Under the pieces are notes generated by a model. That model was not told the origin of the DNA and did not search any database. It saw only the letters and a program-made list of their open reading frames with translations. From NCBI GenBank assembly GCA_964345895.1, contig CAYFSQ010000001.1, forward strand, positions 1-64,000: a stretch of DNA of 64,000 nt. The letters run 5' to 3'. This DNA comes from DTU024 sp964345895 (GTDB taxonomy: Bacteria > Bacillota > Clostridia > Christensenellales > Aristaeellaceae). Of this stretch, positions 1 to 6,667 are shown piece by piece (the first letter of the stretch is position 1; each line of letters begins with the position of its first letter). A program made the translations under genes and the position numbers.

Positions 1-26
1 GAGGGCCCAATCGTTCCCTATCGGCG

Positions 27-51
27 AAAAAGTGTCCGAAGGACCTTTTTT
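27..51 (+). terminator. Probable intrinsic terminator of an upstream gene
   Basis: An A-rich arm and GTCC are followed by a GAA loop, GGAC and a run of six T. The stem is short with one bulge. It would end transcription of a gene lying before the window and isolate the spoVB operon. Seen by eye, not folded. Confidence 0.4.
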
Positions 52-60
52 GACGTGCCG

Positions 61-88
61 AGAGAGGCTTGGCCTCTCTGTACCCTTT
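61..88 (+). terminator. Hairpin before spoVB, possible second terminator
   Basis: AGAGAGGC and GCCTCTCT form a perfect 8-bp stem around a TTG loop at 61-79, followed by a short T-rich stretch. It lies just before the spoVB ribosome binding site, so it could be a back-up terminator or a 5' leader structure of spoVB. Confidence 0.35.
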
Positions 89-112
89 TATTTCGCGTAT
101 GAAGAGGTCGCA

Positions 113-1702
113 ATGACGAAACGGCAAAAGTCACTGGTGCGGGGCATCTCCATCCTGGGGCTTTCGGGGCTTATCTGCAAAGTCATCGGTGTGCTGTATA
201 AGATTCCTCTGGCCCACACCATCGGCCCCATGGGCATGGGGGTGTACCACCAGGTATTTCCCACCTACAACCTGCTGCTAACCATCTCTTCCGCCGGCAT
301 ACCGGTGGCTATATCCCGCATGGTAGCGGGCTACCTTGCGATGGACGATAAAAAGAGTGCCAAGCGCGTGTTTACCTCCGCTCTTATAGTGCTGACGGCC
401 CTGGGCATATTGGGCACCCTGTTGATGGTGCTGCTCAGCCCCATCCTCGCTTCCGCCAAGGGCACAGCCTCTGCTCAGGGCAGCTTCCTGATGCTGGCGC
501 CCAGCCTGTTGTTTGTGTGCATCATGAGTGCATACCGGGGCTTCATGCAGGGACGTCGCAGGATGGAGCCGACGGCCATCTCCCAGCTGATAGAACAGGT
601 GGGTAAGGTGGCCATTGCCATGCCCTTTGCCGCCATCGGCATGCAGCGGGGCGGCTATGTGTCTGGCGCTGCCGGTGCCCTGCTGGGCACCTCGGTGGCG
701 GAGTTTTTAGCCTTGCTTTATATGTTGCTTGATAAACGCATGGCGGATAAGGAATTTGCATCCCTGCCCGATGCGGGGCAGGCAGCCGCGCCATCAGGCG
801 CCATTGTTCGGGAGCTGATGCTGATCTCCATCCCCATTACCATTGGCGCCAGCATTGTGCCCATTGCGGCGGAGGTTGATTCCTTCATGCTCGTCAGGCT
901 GATGAGTGCGTACCTGCCGGAAAGCGAAGCGCTGATTTCCTACGGCACCTATGTGGGGCTTGTGTTTCCCCTGATTAATGTGCCTACGGCCCTGGCCATG
1001 GCTACCTCTGTTAACCTGGTACCTGCCATTGGCGCTGCCTTCCAGAAGAAGGAATATGCCATCATTCAGAAGGAAGCGGGCACGGGGCTGCGCATCGCGT
1101 CGGTGATTGGATTGCCTGCCTCCTTGGGCATGAGCCTGCTGGCAGAGCCAATTTTGATGCTGCTTTTCAGCGGTGACCAGTATACCCTGGCTCAGCTGCA
1201 AAAGGGGGCGCGGCTGCTGGAAATCAGCTCCCTCACCATCTGGCTGTTTACCATGGTGCAGGCCACCAGCGGCATCCTCCAGGGGCTGCACAAGCAGCGC
1301 ATCCCCATGTATACCCTGGCCCTGGGTGTGGTGATGAAGGTGCTGCTTAACTATACCCTGGTGCGCCTGCCTGCTATCAACATCCACGGCGCACCCTTTG
1401 CGTCGCTGCTTTGCTACAGCGTGTCCTTGGTGCCCAACCTATACTATGTGGCAAAGTATGGTAAAACAAGGCTCAGCTTCAGTGAACTGGTGCTGCGGCC
1501 CGGCGGGGCTACGTTGGCAATGGCGCTGTGTGTCCTTGGGTTTAAAGCAGCACTGGGTTCAAAGCTGAACCATTCCATTCTGTGGCTGGGGCTGTGTATC
1601 CTGGCGGCTATGGCCGTTTTCTTTGCGGCTGCCCTGAAGCTTAAAGCCATCCATACGGAGGATATTCCCCGAAAACTAAGGAGAAAGAAACCCCATGCAT
1701 AA
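113..1702 (+). CDS. spoVB: SpoVB-type polysaccharide/lipid flippase (MATE/MurJ superfamily)
   Basis: A polytopic membrane protein of about 529 residues with many hydrophobic segments. Its N-terminus (GISILGLSGLICKVIGVLYKIPLA) is typical of the SpoVB/YabM polysaccharide biosynthesis group, whose members move lipid-linked precursors across the membrane; SpoVB acts in spore cortex formation in Bacillus. The ATG at 113 is chosen because GAAGAGG sits five bases upstream; the reading frame stays open to 32 but nothing supports an earlier start. The stop overlaps mazG by 8 bases. The spoVB-mazG-hup-rqcP order matches Firmicutes such as B. subtilis (yabM-yabN-yabO). The family also has non-sporulation members, so this gene alone does not prove that the organism sporulates. 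Confidence 0.85.
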   Translation: MTKRQKSLVRGISILGLSGLICKVIGVLYKIPLAHTIGPMGMGVYHQVFPTYNLLLTISSAGIPVAISRMVAGYLAMDDKKSAKRVFTSALIVLTALGILGTLLMVLLSPILASAKGTASAQGSFLMLAPSLLFVCIMSAYRGFMQGRRRMEPTAISQLIEQVGKVAIAMPFAAIGMQRGGYVSGAAGALLGTSVAEFLALLYMLLDKRMADKEFASLPDAGQAAAPSGAIVRELMLISIPITIGASIVPIAAEVDSFMLVRLMSAYLPESEALISYGTYVGLVFPLINVPTALAMATSVNLVPAIGAAFQKKEYAIIQKEAGTGLRIASVIGLPASLGMSLLAEPILMLLFSGDQYTLAQLQKGARLLEISSLTIWLFTMVQATSGILQGLHKQRIPMYTLALGVVMKVLLNYTLVRLPAINIHGAPFASLLCYSVSLVPNLYYVAKYGKTRLSFSELVLRPGGATLAMALCVLGFKAALGSKLNHSILWLGLCILAAMAVFFAAALKLKAIHTEDIPRKLRRKKPHA

Positions 1703-3113
1703 GATAACCATTGTTGCCTTAGGCCCTGGCCCCCGGGAGTACTTAACCTTGGGCGCTTTGGAGGCCCTGCAAAAGGCCCAGACCATCGTGCTGCGCACCC
1801 AGCAGCACGACGCTGCCAATTGGCTCAAGGAGCAGGGCATTCCCTTTGAAAGCCTGGACATGCTTCATGAAGAGGCAGAAGATTTTGATGCCCTTAACCA
1901 GGCCTGTGCCCGGTATGTGTTGGATAAGGCGCAGCAGGGGTCCGTCGCCTATGGTGTGGCGGCGCCTCATCAGGATGCCAGCGTAAAGGCCCTTCAAGCC
2001 CTTGAAGCAAAGGCGGTGGTGCTGCCTGGCGTGCCGCTGTATTCTCCCCTTTTGCAGCATGTAGACATATCGGAAGGGCTCACGGTTTGCAGTGCTTCCG
2101 ATCTTGTGGTGGAGGGGGGCCGGCAAAGCCTGTGCATTACAGAAATTGACAACCCCCTTCTGGCAGGGGACATCAAGATGAAGCTGCTGCCCTGGTATGG
2201 GGAGGATTGTCCCGTTATGTTCTTTCCCTCCAGCCAGGAGGCGCACAGGCCGCATATCACCATCCCTCTGGCAGATTTGGACAGACAAAAGAAATATGAC
2301 CACACCGCCGCATGCATCATCAAGCCCTTGCCCCTGACAGAAAAAAGCCGCTACGATATGGGGGATTTGCTTGCCTTGATGCGTATTTTACGGGGGGAGA
2401 ATGGCTGCCCCTGGGACCGCAAGCAGACCCATGAAAGCCTGCGCCCCTACCTGATCGAGGAAGCTTACGAGACGGCGCTGGCCATCGATGAAAAGGACGA
2501 TATTCACCTGGCGGAGGAACTGGGGGATGTGCTGCTGCAAGTGGCGCTGCATGCCGTTATCGGTGAAGAGTACGGCACATTGGATTTATCCGACATCGCC
2601 ACCTCCATCTGTAAAAAGATGATTGCCCGCCACCGCCATGTGTTCGGCGAGGATCGCTGTTTAACCCCGGAAGCGGTGGTGGATAACTGGAGCCGCATCA
2701 AGCAGGAAGAACGGGGGCAAAAGACCATCGGCGAAGCCATGCTGGATGTAAAGCCCGGCATGCCGCCCCTTTTGCGGGCGGAAAAGATCCAGCGCAAAGC
2801 CCGGGATGTAGGCTTTGACTGGGAAAAGCCCGAGGAAGCTTTGGACAAAGTGTTGGAGGAGGCAGGGGAGGTTCGGGCGGCGCTGCATAGCGAGAATCTC
2901 AAGGAAGAGATTGGGGATTTGCTGTTTTCCTGCGTCAATGTAGCGCGTTTATGCAAAGTAAATAGTGAGGAAGCAGTTACTTTTTCCACCGAAAAATTCC
3001 TGAAAAGGTTTCTGTGGATGGAAAAAGCAGCGAAAAATGATGGAAAATCGTTGAATGTATTGACAATTAACGAAATGAGTGTATACTGGGAACGAAGCAA
3101 AAGCGAAATGTAA
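1695..3113 (+). CDS. mazG: MazG nucleoside triphosphate pyrophosphohydrolase with N-terminal tetrapyrrole-methylase domain (YabN type)
   Basis: 472 residues in two parts. Residues 1 to about 215 resemble a tetrapyrrole (SAM-dependent) methylase fold, beginning VALGPGPREYLTLGAL. From about residue 222 comes a duplicated MazG fold: GENGCPWDRKQTHESLRPYL, then the metal-binding EEAYE and EELGD motifs, and a second half with LEEAGEV and EEIGDLLF. MazG proteins hydrolyse NTPs to NMP and pyrophosphate and are thought to clean the nucleotide pool. The fusion with a methylase-like domain is the normal form in Firmicutes (B. subtilis YabN). The start overlaps the end of spoVB, with GGAGAAAG upstream, which suggests translational coupling. 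Confidence 0.9.
   Translation: MHKITIVALGPGPREYLTLGALEALQKAQTIVLRTQQHDAANWLKEQGIPFESLDMLHEEAEDFDALNQACARYVLDKAQQGSVAYGVAAPHQDASVKALQALEAKAVVLPGVPLYSPLLQHVDISEGLTVCSASDLVVEGGRQSLCITEIDNPLLAGDIKMKLLPWYGEDCPVMFFPSSQEAHRPHITIPLADLDRQKKYDHTAACIIKPLPLTEKSRYDMGDLLALMRILRGENGCPWDRKQTHESLRPYLIEEAYETALAIDEKDDIHLAEELGDVLLQVALHAVIGEEYGTLDLSDIATSICKKMIARHRHVFGEDRCLTPEAVVDNWSRIKQEERGQKTIGEAMLDVKPGMPPLLRAEKIQRKARDVGFDWEKPEEALDKVLEEAGEVRAALHSENLKEEIGDLLFSCVNVARLCKVNSEEAVTFSTEKFLKRFLWMEKAAKNDGKSLNVLTINEMSVYWERSKSEM
3060..3087 (+). promoter_or_regulatory. Promoter for hup inside the mazG 3' end
   Basis: A perfect -35 TTGACA (3060-3065) and a -10 TATACT (3082-3087) are separated by 16 bases, about 65 bases before the hup start. 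This gives the abundant HU protein its own promoter in addition to read-through from mazG. Confidence 0.6.
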
Positions 3114-3151
3114 GAACAATTTGCTTTATTCAAATCGAGGAGGTTTCCAAC

Positions 3152-3436
3152 ATGAATAAAACAGAACTAGTCGCCGCAGTAGCAAAAGAGACCGAGCTGA
3201 AAAAAGCTGACGCCGAAAAGGCCGTCAACGCCGTTCTGAAGGTTGTCCAGGCCCAGCTGAAAGCTGGCGAAAAGGTTCAGCTGATCGGCTTTGGCACTTT
3301 CGAAGCCAAGAAGCGTCCTGCCCGCACTGCCCGCAACCCCCGCACCGGCGCGGAAATCAAGGTTCCCGCTTCCAAAGCGCCCACCTTCAAGGCCAGCAAG
3401 GTCTTCAAGGACGAGCTCAACAAGAAGAAGAAGTAA
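3152..3436 (+). CDS. hup: DNA-binding protein HU
   Basis: 94 residues, the usual HU length. It has the N-terminal dimerisation helices (MNKTELVAAVAKE) and the signature segment IGFGTFEAKKRPARTARNPR with the DNA-bending beta arms, then a lysine-rich tail ending in KKKK. HU is a histone-like nucleoid protein that binds and bends DNA without strong sequence preference. The start has a strong GAGGAGG. Its place between mazG and the S4-domain gene is common in Clostridia. A promoter overlaps the end of mazG and a strong terminator follows, so it probably also makes its own short transcript. Confidence 0.95.
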   Translation: MNKTELVAAVAKETELKKADAEKAVNAVLKVVQAQLKAGEKVQLIGFGTFEAKKRPARTARNPRTGAEIKVPASKAPTFKASKVFKDELNKKKK

Positions 3437-3453
3437 TCAAGGTTTATTTCCAA

Positions 3454-3480
3454 AGACGGCCGGGTTTACCGGCCGTTTTT
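3454..3480 (+). terminator. Intrinsic terminator after hup
   Basis: ACGGCCGG and CCGGCCGT form a perfect 8-bp stem with a 5-base loop (3456-3476), followed by TTTTT. Confidence 0.85.
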
Positions 3481-3512
3481 GTATCTGTAAACAGAAGGAA
3501 AGAAGTACAAGC

Positions 3513-3785
3513 ATGCGATTGGATAAGTTTTTAAAGGTATCCCGTATCATCAAGCGCCGCACCGTGGCCAAGGAAGCTTGCGATGGCGGGCGGGTGCAGC
3601 TCAACGGCCGCGTTGCCAAGGCCGGGGCGGAAGTGAAAGCGGGGGATGTGATGGAAATCCGCTTTGGCAGCCGCCTGGGGCGATACGAGGTATTGCAGGT
3701 GCAGGATGTTGTGCGAAAAGAAAACGCGGCCGAAATGTACCGCGTTTTACAGGAAGATGAGGGTATGCTGGCCGAGCGCAGCTGA
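3513..3785 (+). CDS. rqcP: S4-domain RNA-binding protein RqcP (YabO/HslR family)
   Basis: 90 residues starting MRLDKFLKVSRIIKRRTVAK, the S4 RNA-binding fold, with the typical VQLNGRVAKAGAEVKAGD segment. RqcP (B. subtilis YabO) works with RqcH in ribosome-associated quality control, helping alanine tailing of nascent chains on stalled 50S subunits. The ATG at 3513 is chosen because the protein begins exactly at the domain and AGAAGGAAAGAAG lies upstream; the open frame before it only reads hup in another phase. It lies downstream of hup as in related Firmicutes, but the usual next genes yabP, yabQ and divIC are absent and the neighbour is reversed. Confidence 0.88.
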   Translation: MRLDKFLKVSRIIKRRTVAKEACDGGRVQLNGRVAKAGAEVKAGDVMEIRFGSRLGRYEVLQVQDVVRKENAAEMYRVLQEDEGMLAERS

Positions 3786-4589
3786 CTATTTGTTTTGCAG
3801 TGGCTGCACCAGGCCATTGTCCATCAGGTCAAAGGGCCTTAAGCCCAGGCTCTGTATCTCCTTGATGCCCAGGTCGTAATAGGTGGTGTCGGCCAGGTGC
3901 TTGGGGTCGTGGGCGTCCACGTTCATGATAACGGGGCTGTTTTCCTCGGCGGCAATTTCCCAGAATGGGCGGTAGGGATAACCCAGGCCCGCGAAGCCTT
4001 TTTCGTGCTGTATCCGTAAGCCCAGCAGGTTAAACTCCAGGGGGATGCGCAGGGCGGTGGCGGCACGGCAGATTTCCCGGGCGGCTTCCTGGCAGACCGC
4101 GTCAAACTCCCGGTAGCTGCGCAAAAATAAATCCGGGTGGGCAAGCCAGGCATACATGCCGGTGGCCAGGCCATCCAGGGTGGTGCGCATATACCGGCGG
4201 ATGTCCTGATGGGTGCGGCAACCGCCAAAGTACATGCCTGTTTCTTCGTCCAGGTCAAAATGGTTGCCAAAGATCAGATAGTCAAGCTGAAAAGCATCCC
4301 TTGTGTCCTTCAGCCACGACATATGTGCGGGGAAGAACTCGCATTCCAGCCCCGTGGAAATGTGAATGTGCCCCTTGTATTCTTCTTTTAGCGCCTTGAC
4401 TGTATTTACATAGTCTGGCAGCATGCTTTCATCCATGCGGATGCCAGGGGAATGAAGGCGCGGCCAGGGGCTGTGGTCAGAAAACCCCAGAGCGGCATAG
4501 TCTGCCGACAGGGCAGCTTCTATATATTCTCGTTCAGAGCCTACCGCGTGGCCGCAGCGGGGTGTGTGGGTGTGATGGTTTCTACGCAA
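3786..4589 (-). CDS. hisK: Histidinol-phosphatase, PHP family (HisK/HisJ)
   Basis: 267 residues of the PHP metallophosphoesterase family, which turns histidinol phosphate into histidinol in histidine synthesis. Metal-binding motifs are visible: NHHTHTPRCGHA at the N-terminus, GFSDHSPW, GLECEFFP, GNHFD, AHPDLF and a terminal NVDAHDP. I choose the TTG at 4589, not the ATG 36 bases upstream, because AAGGAGG lies 8 bases before it and the likely promoter -10 overlaps the ATG region. It ends immediately beside the convergent rqcP gene. The his operon 12 kb away has no other histidinol-phosphatase, so this gene probably supplies that step. Confidence 0.85.
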   Translation of the reverse strand: MRRNHHTHTPRCGHAVGSEREYIEAALSADYAALGFSDHSPWPRLHSPGIRMDESMLPDYVNTVKALKEEYKGHIHISTGLECEFFPAHMSWLKDTRDAFQLDYLIFGNHFDLDEETGMYFGGCRTHQDIRRYMRTTLDGLATGMYAWLAHPDLFLRSYREFDAVCQEAAREICRAATALRIPLEFNLLGLRIQHEKGFAGLGYPYRPFWEIAAEENSPVIMNVDAHDPKHLADTTYYDLGIKEIQSLGLRPFDLMDNGLVQPLQNK

Positions 4590-4615
4590 TACAAAATCCT
4601 CCTTGTACCAAGGGT

Positions 4616-4644
4616 AGCATAGCAAAGGGCAGGTCGGCTGTCAA
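4616..4644 (-). promoter_or_regulatory. Promoter of hisK
   Basis: On the minus strand TTGACA (4644-4639) and TATGCT (4621-4616) are separated by exactly 17 bases. Transcription would begin near 4609, after the ATG at 4625, which supports the downstream TTG start. Confidence 0.6.
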
Positions 4645-4664
4645 ACCAAAAGAAAGGGAAGAAC

Positions 4665-4823
4665 ATGGCTTTTGTTGCCAAAGATAAACAATCAAAAAAA
4701 GAAAAAGCCAAGGCAGAAAAAACCCGCCGCAAGCTGTGGGGCTTCTCGCCCGTGACAAGGGTGAAGCAAAGCCGCAAGGTGTACCGCCGCACCCCCAAAC
4801 ATAAAGGAAAGGAAAGCCCATGA
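4665..4823 (+). CDS. Small basic protein, unknown function
   Basis: A 52-residue protein very rich in lysine and arginine. The first 20 residues are mostly K, E and A. The second half contains LWGFSPVTRVKQSRKVYRRT, which looks like a conserved nucleic-acid-binding style tail. GAAAGGGAAG precedes the ATG. The stop codon overlaps the start of the next gene as ATGA, so the two are very likely translationally coupled, which is the main reason to call it real. I do not assign a function. It could be a small RNA- or ribosome-associated protein, judged only by charge. Confidence 0.6.
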   Translation: MAFVAKDKQSKKEKAKAEKTRRKLWGFSPVTRVKQSRKVYRRTPKHKGKESP

Positions 4824-5251
4824 CCCTCTATATTGATGCCGATGCCTGCCCGGTGGTGGACATTGCCCTTGGGGCATGCAAAGATTATCAAATCCCTGTT
4901 GTATTGGTGTGCGACGTCAACCATGTGATGCAAAGGGAAGGGGCGCAGACGCTGTACGTAGAAAAGGGCAGCGACAGCGCAGACTTGCGCATCGCTAACC
5001 TGGCTGGCAAGGGTGATATAGTTTTAACCCAGGACTATGGCTTGGCAGCCCTGGCACTGGCAAGGGGCGCTAAAGCCCTTAACCAGAACGGTCTGATTTT
5101 TACCGCAGACAATATCGATGCCTTGCTCTTGTCGCGCCATACCGCAGCCCGCATCCGCAGGGGCGGGGGCAGGCTGAAAGGGCCGCCGAAAAGAACACCC
5201 GATATGGACGACGCCTTCCTTGGAGCGCTGACAAAGCTATTAAGCGCATGA
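4820..5251 (+). CDS. YaiI/YqxD family protein (UPF0178, DUF188)
   Basis: 143 residues beginning MTLYIDADACPVVDIALGA, the hallmark of the YaiI/YqxD family, with the conserved VLTQDYGLAALALARGA in the middle and GPPKRTPDMDDAFL near the end. The fold is related to PIN-like nucleases (an inference from conserved acidic residues), but the cellular function is not established. It overlaps the small basic gene by 4 bases and is followed by a bidirectional terminator. Confidence 0.88.
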   Translation: MTLYIDADACPVVDIALGACKDYQIPVVLVCDVNHVMQREGAQTLYVEKGSDSADLRIANLAGKGDIVLTQDYGLAALALARGAKALNQNGLIFTADNIDALLLSRHTAARIRRGGGRLKGPPKRTPDMDDAFLGALTKLLSA

Positions 5252-5278
5252 AAAAAGAGCCCCGAAAGGCTCTTTTTT
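5251..5278. terminator. Bidirectional intrinsic terminator
   Basis: AAAAAAGAGCC pairs with GGCTCTTTTTT around a 6-base loop, giving A and T runs on both sides. It serves both the forward YaiI gene and the reverse Tat-exported gene. Confidence 0.85.
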
Positions 5279-5286
5279 ATGTTGAT

Positions 5287-5919
5287 TTACAGGGAGAAGT
5301 GGGCGTTCAGCAGTTCCACAGTCTTTTTGGCGGTGTCACCGGTGACGCCGGCGCAACGCTCTTTGCGGGCTTCATCGCCCATCTTGACGCCGGTGGCCTC
5401 CATGTAACCGGTTACCGACTCGTCGCAGTTGACGGAGTTGGCAACGGTGGTAACAGACTTGAGCTTGGGCTGGTAGATGGGCAGCTCAGCTTTGCGGTAC
5501 CAGGCAAACAGTTCCTGGGTAAGCTTCTTGGCATCATCAGGCTGGCACACCAGGCCAATCGCGTTGACAGCGCCTGCCAGGGATCCGCAAAGGCTGCCTG
5601 CGCCGTAGCCGGTAGCGCCATTGGCATACATGTCAATCGGAATCTGGTTGAAGGGATACCCTACATCATCCGCAAGCTGGCCAATGATGGCATCGGCAAC
5701 GCCGCGGGCGCAGCCGCCCTTTTCGTAGTAGGCGCGATAGCCCCGCTCTTCAGCAACGGCGGGATCCAGCTTCTTGTAAGGGAAGGGATATTCCGGCGCA
5801 CCGGGCTTTTCCTCAGCAATGGCGTTGAGGACGGGGTTGACGGTGGTGACCAGCGCGGCACCGGCAGCCAGCTTGCCAGCGGTTTTCAGAAAGTCGCGGC
5901 GGGTTTGCAGTTTATCCAT
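5287..5919 (-). CDS. Tat-exported C_GCAxxG_C_C family protein
   Basis: 210 residues. The N-terminus carries a twin-arginine signal (RRDFLKTAG, residues 7-15) followed by a hydrophobic AAGAALV stretch, so the folded protein is probably exported. The mature part has five cysteines (near 70, 111, 125, 165 and 189), including GAGSLCGSLAGA, which fits the C_GCAxxG_C_C family of likely redox-active or metal-binding proteins. The exact biochemical role is not known. The start is supported by GGAGG eight bases upstream. It is transcribed away from the exported MsrB gene, and its promoter spacer holds a perfect palindrome, so it is probably under specific control. Confidence 0.78.
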   Translation of the reverse strand: MDKLQTRRDFLKTAGKLAAGAALVTTVNPVLNAIAEEKPGAPEYPFPYKKLDPAVAEERGYRAYYEKGGCARGVADAIIGQLADDVGYPFNQIPIDMYANGATGYGAGSLCGSLAGAVNAIGLVCQPDDAKKLTQELFAWYRKAELPIYQPKLKSVTTVANSVNCDESVTGYMEATGVKMGDEARKERCAGVTGDTAKKTVELLNAHFSL

Positions 5920-5941
5920 GGTGTACCTCCAAATCTATGTT

Positions 5942-5964
5942 CAATGTTCTGAGAACATTGTCAA
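5942..5964 (-). promoter_or_regulatory. Promoter with palindromic operator for the Tat-exported gene
   Basis: On the minus strand TTGACA (5964-5959) is followed directly by a perfect 19-bp palindrome (5942-5960), two 9-base arms CAATGTTCT/AGAACATTG around one base. The palindrome fills the promoter spacer. The -10 is weak (CATAGA at a spacing of about 19 bases). A protein bound here would control this promoter; the regulator is unknown. Confidence 0.6.
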
Positions 5965-6026
5965 CTACCCAACGAAAAAAGTATATCTGCTGCGCATTTC
6001 CTTTTCAAGGGAATATCATCATATTG

Positions 6027-6056
6027 GGGCGAAATATAACATGCTGGGCGAAATAT
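6027..6056. repeat. 11-bp direct repeat in a divergent intergenic region
   Basis: GGGCGAAATAT occurs at 6027-6037 and again at 6046-6056, 19 bases apart start to start, between the two divergent exported-protein genes and about 30 bases upstream of the msrB -35. It could bind a regulator on one face of the helix. Confidence 0.45.
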
Positions 6057-6085
6057 GTCCCAGTGATCGGTGTTTCTATTATGTA

Positions 6086-6115
6086 TTGATTTCGCATGAA
6101 TTTTCCGGGTAAAAT
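6086..6115 (+). promoter_or_regulatory. Likely msrB promoter
   Basis: TTGATT (6086-6091) and TAAAAT (6110-6115) are 18 bases apart, about 18 bases before the start codon. A moderate match only. Confidence 0.4.
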
Positions 6116-6133
6116 AGCCTAAGAGGTGATGAA

Positions 6134-6664
6134 ATGAAACGTATCTTTAGCCTGTTGCTCTCCCTGTTTACCATCCTTCCTGCCCATGCCCAGGAAGAAA
6201 AACCCACTTATACCCTGCCGCCCAGGGAGGAATTGCGCCAACAGCTGACGGAGGAACAATGGCATGTGACCCAGGAAAAGGGCACCGAGCGCGCCTTCAC
6301 CGGGCAATACTGGGACGAGTTTGGCAAGGGCATCTATGTAGACATTACGACGGGCGAGCCCCTGTTCTATTCTTTTGACAAGTATGATGCCGGTTGCGGC
6401 TGGCCCAGCTTTACAAAGCCCATCGACAAGCAGGTTGTTCGGGAAAACCTGGATACCTCCTATGGCATGATGCGCATGGAGGTGGTCAGTGCCCTTTCCG
6501 ATGCTCATCTGGGGCATGTGTTCACCGATGGCCCTATGGAAAAGGGAGGGCTGCGCTATTGTATCAACAGCGCTTCCCTGCGCTTTGTACCCTACGACAC
6601 CATGGAAGAGGCGGGCTATGGCTGGCTGATTGCTGCCTTTGACCAGGAAGAACAAGGGGAATAG
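6134..6664 (+). CDS. msrB: Exported peptide-methionine (R)-S-oxide reductase MsrB
   Basis: 176 residues. A cleavable signal peptide is likely (MKRIFSLLLSLFTILPAHAQ). The MsrB domain follows with all its landmarks: RAFTGQYWDEFGKGIY, GCGWPSFTKPI, SDAHLGHVFTDGP and the active-site RYCINSASLRF (catalytic Cys near 143). MsrB reduces methionine-R-sulfoxide in proteins. The two CxxC pairs that bind zinc in many MsrB proteins are absent, so this is the zinc-free type. No MsrA is fused. It probably repairs oxidised proteins outside the cytoplasmic membrane and diverges from a Tat-exported cysteine-rich protein. Confidence 0.92.
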   Translation: MKRIFSLLLSLFTILPAHAQEEKPTYTLPPREELRQQLTEEQWHVTQEKGTERAFTGQYWDEFGKGIYVDITTGEPLFYSFDKYDAGCGWPSFTKPIDKQVVRENLDTSYGMMRMEVVSALSDAHLGHVFTDGPMEKGGLRYCINSASLRFVPYDTMEEAGYGWLIAAFDQEEQGE

Positions 6665-6667
6665 CCC

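Noticed and set aside
794..1387. 197-codon open frame antisense to spoVB, and similar long antisense frames at 10306-10953, 11872-12552, 18431-19540 and 55732-56649
   Set aside because: They mirror well-identified genes on the other strand, have no recognisable motifs, show odd composition (rich in H, Q and G) and lack ribosome binding sites. Long antisense frames are expected at this GC content.
4590..4625. ATG at 4625 as start of hisK
   Set aside because: The predicted transcript starts downstream of it, and the extra residues do not look like the family. The TTG at 4589 has AAGGAGG.
5248..5952. 234-codon forward frame across the Tat-exported gene
   Set aside because: It begins inside a terminator and is the reverse shadow of a gene with a clear Tat signal and family motif.
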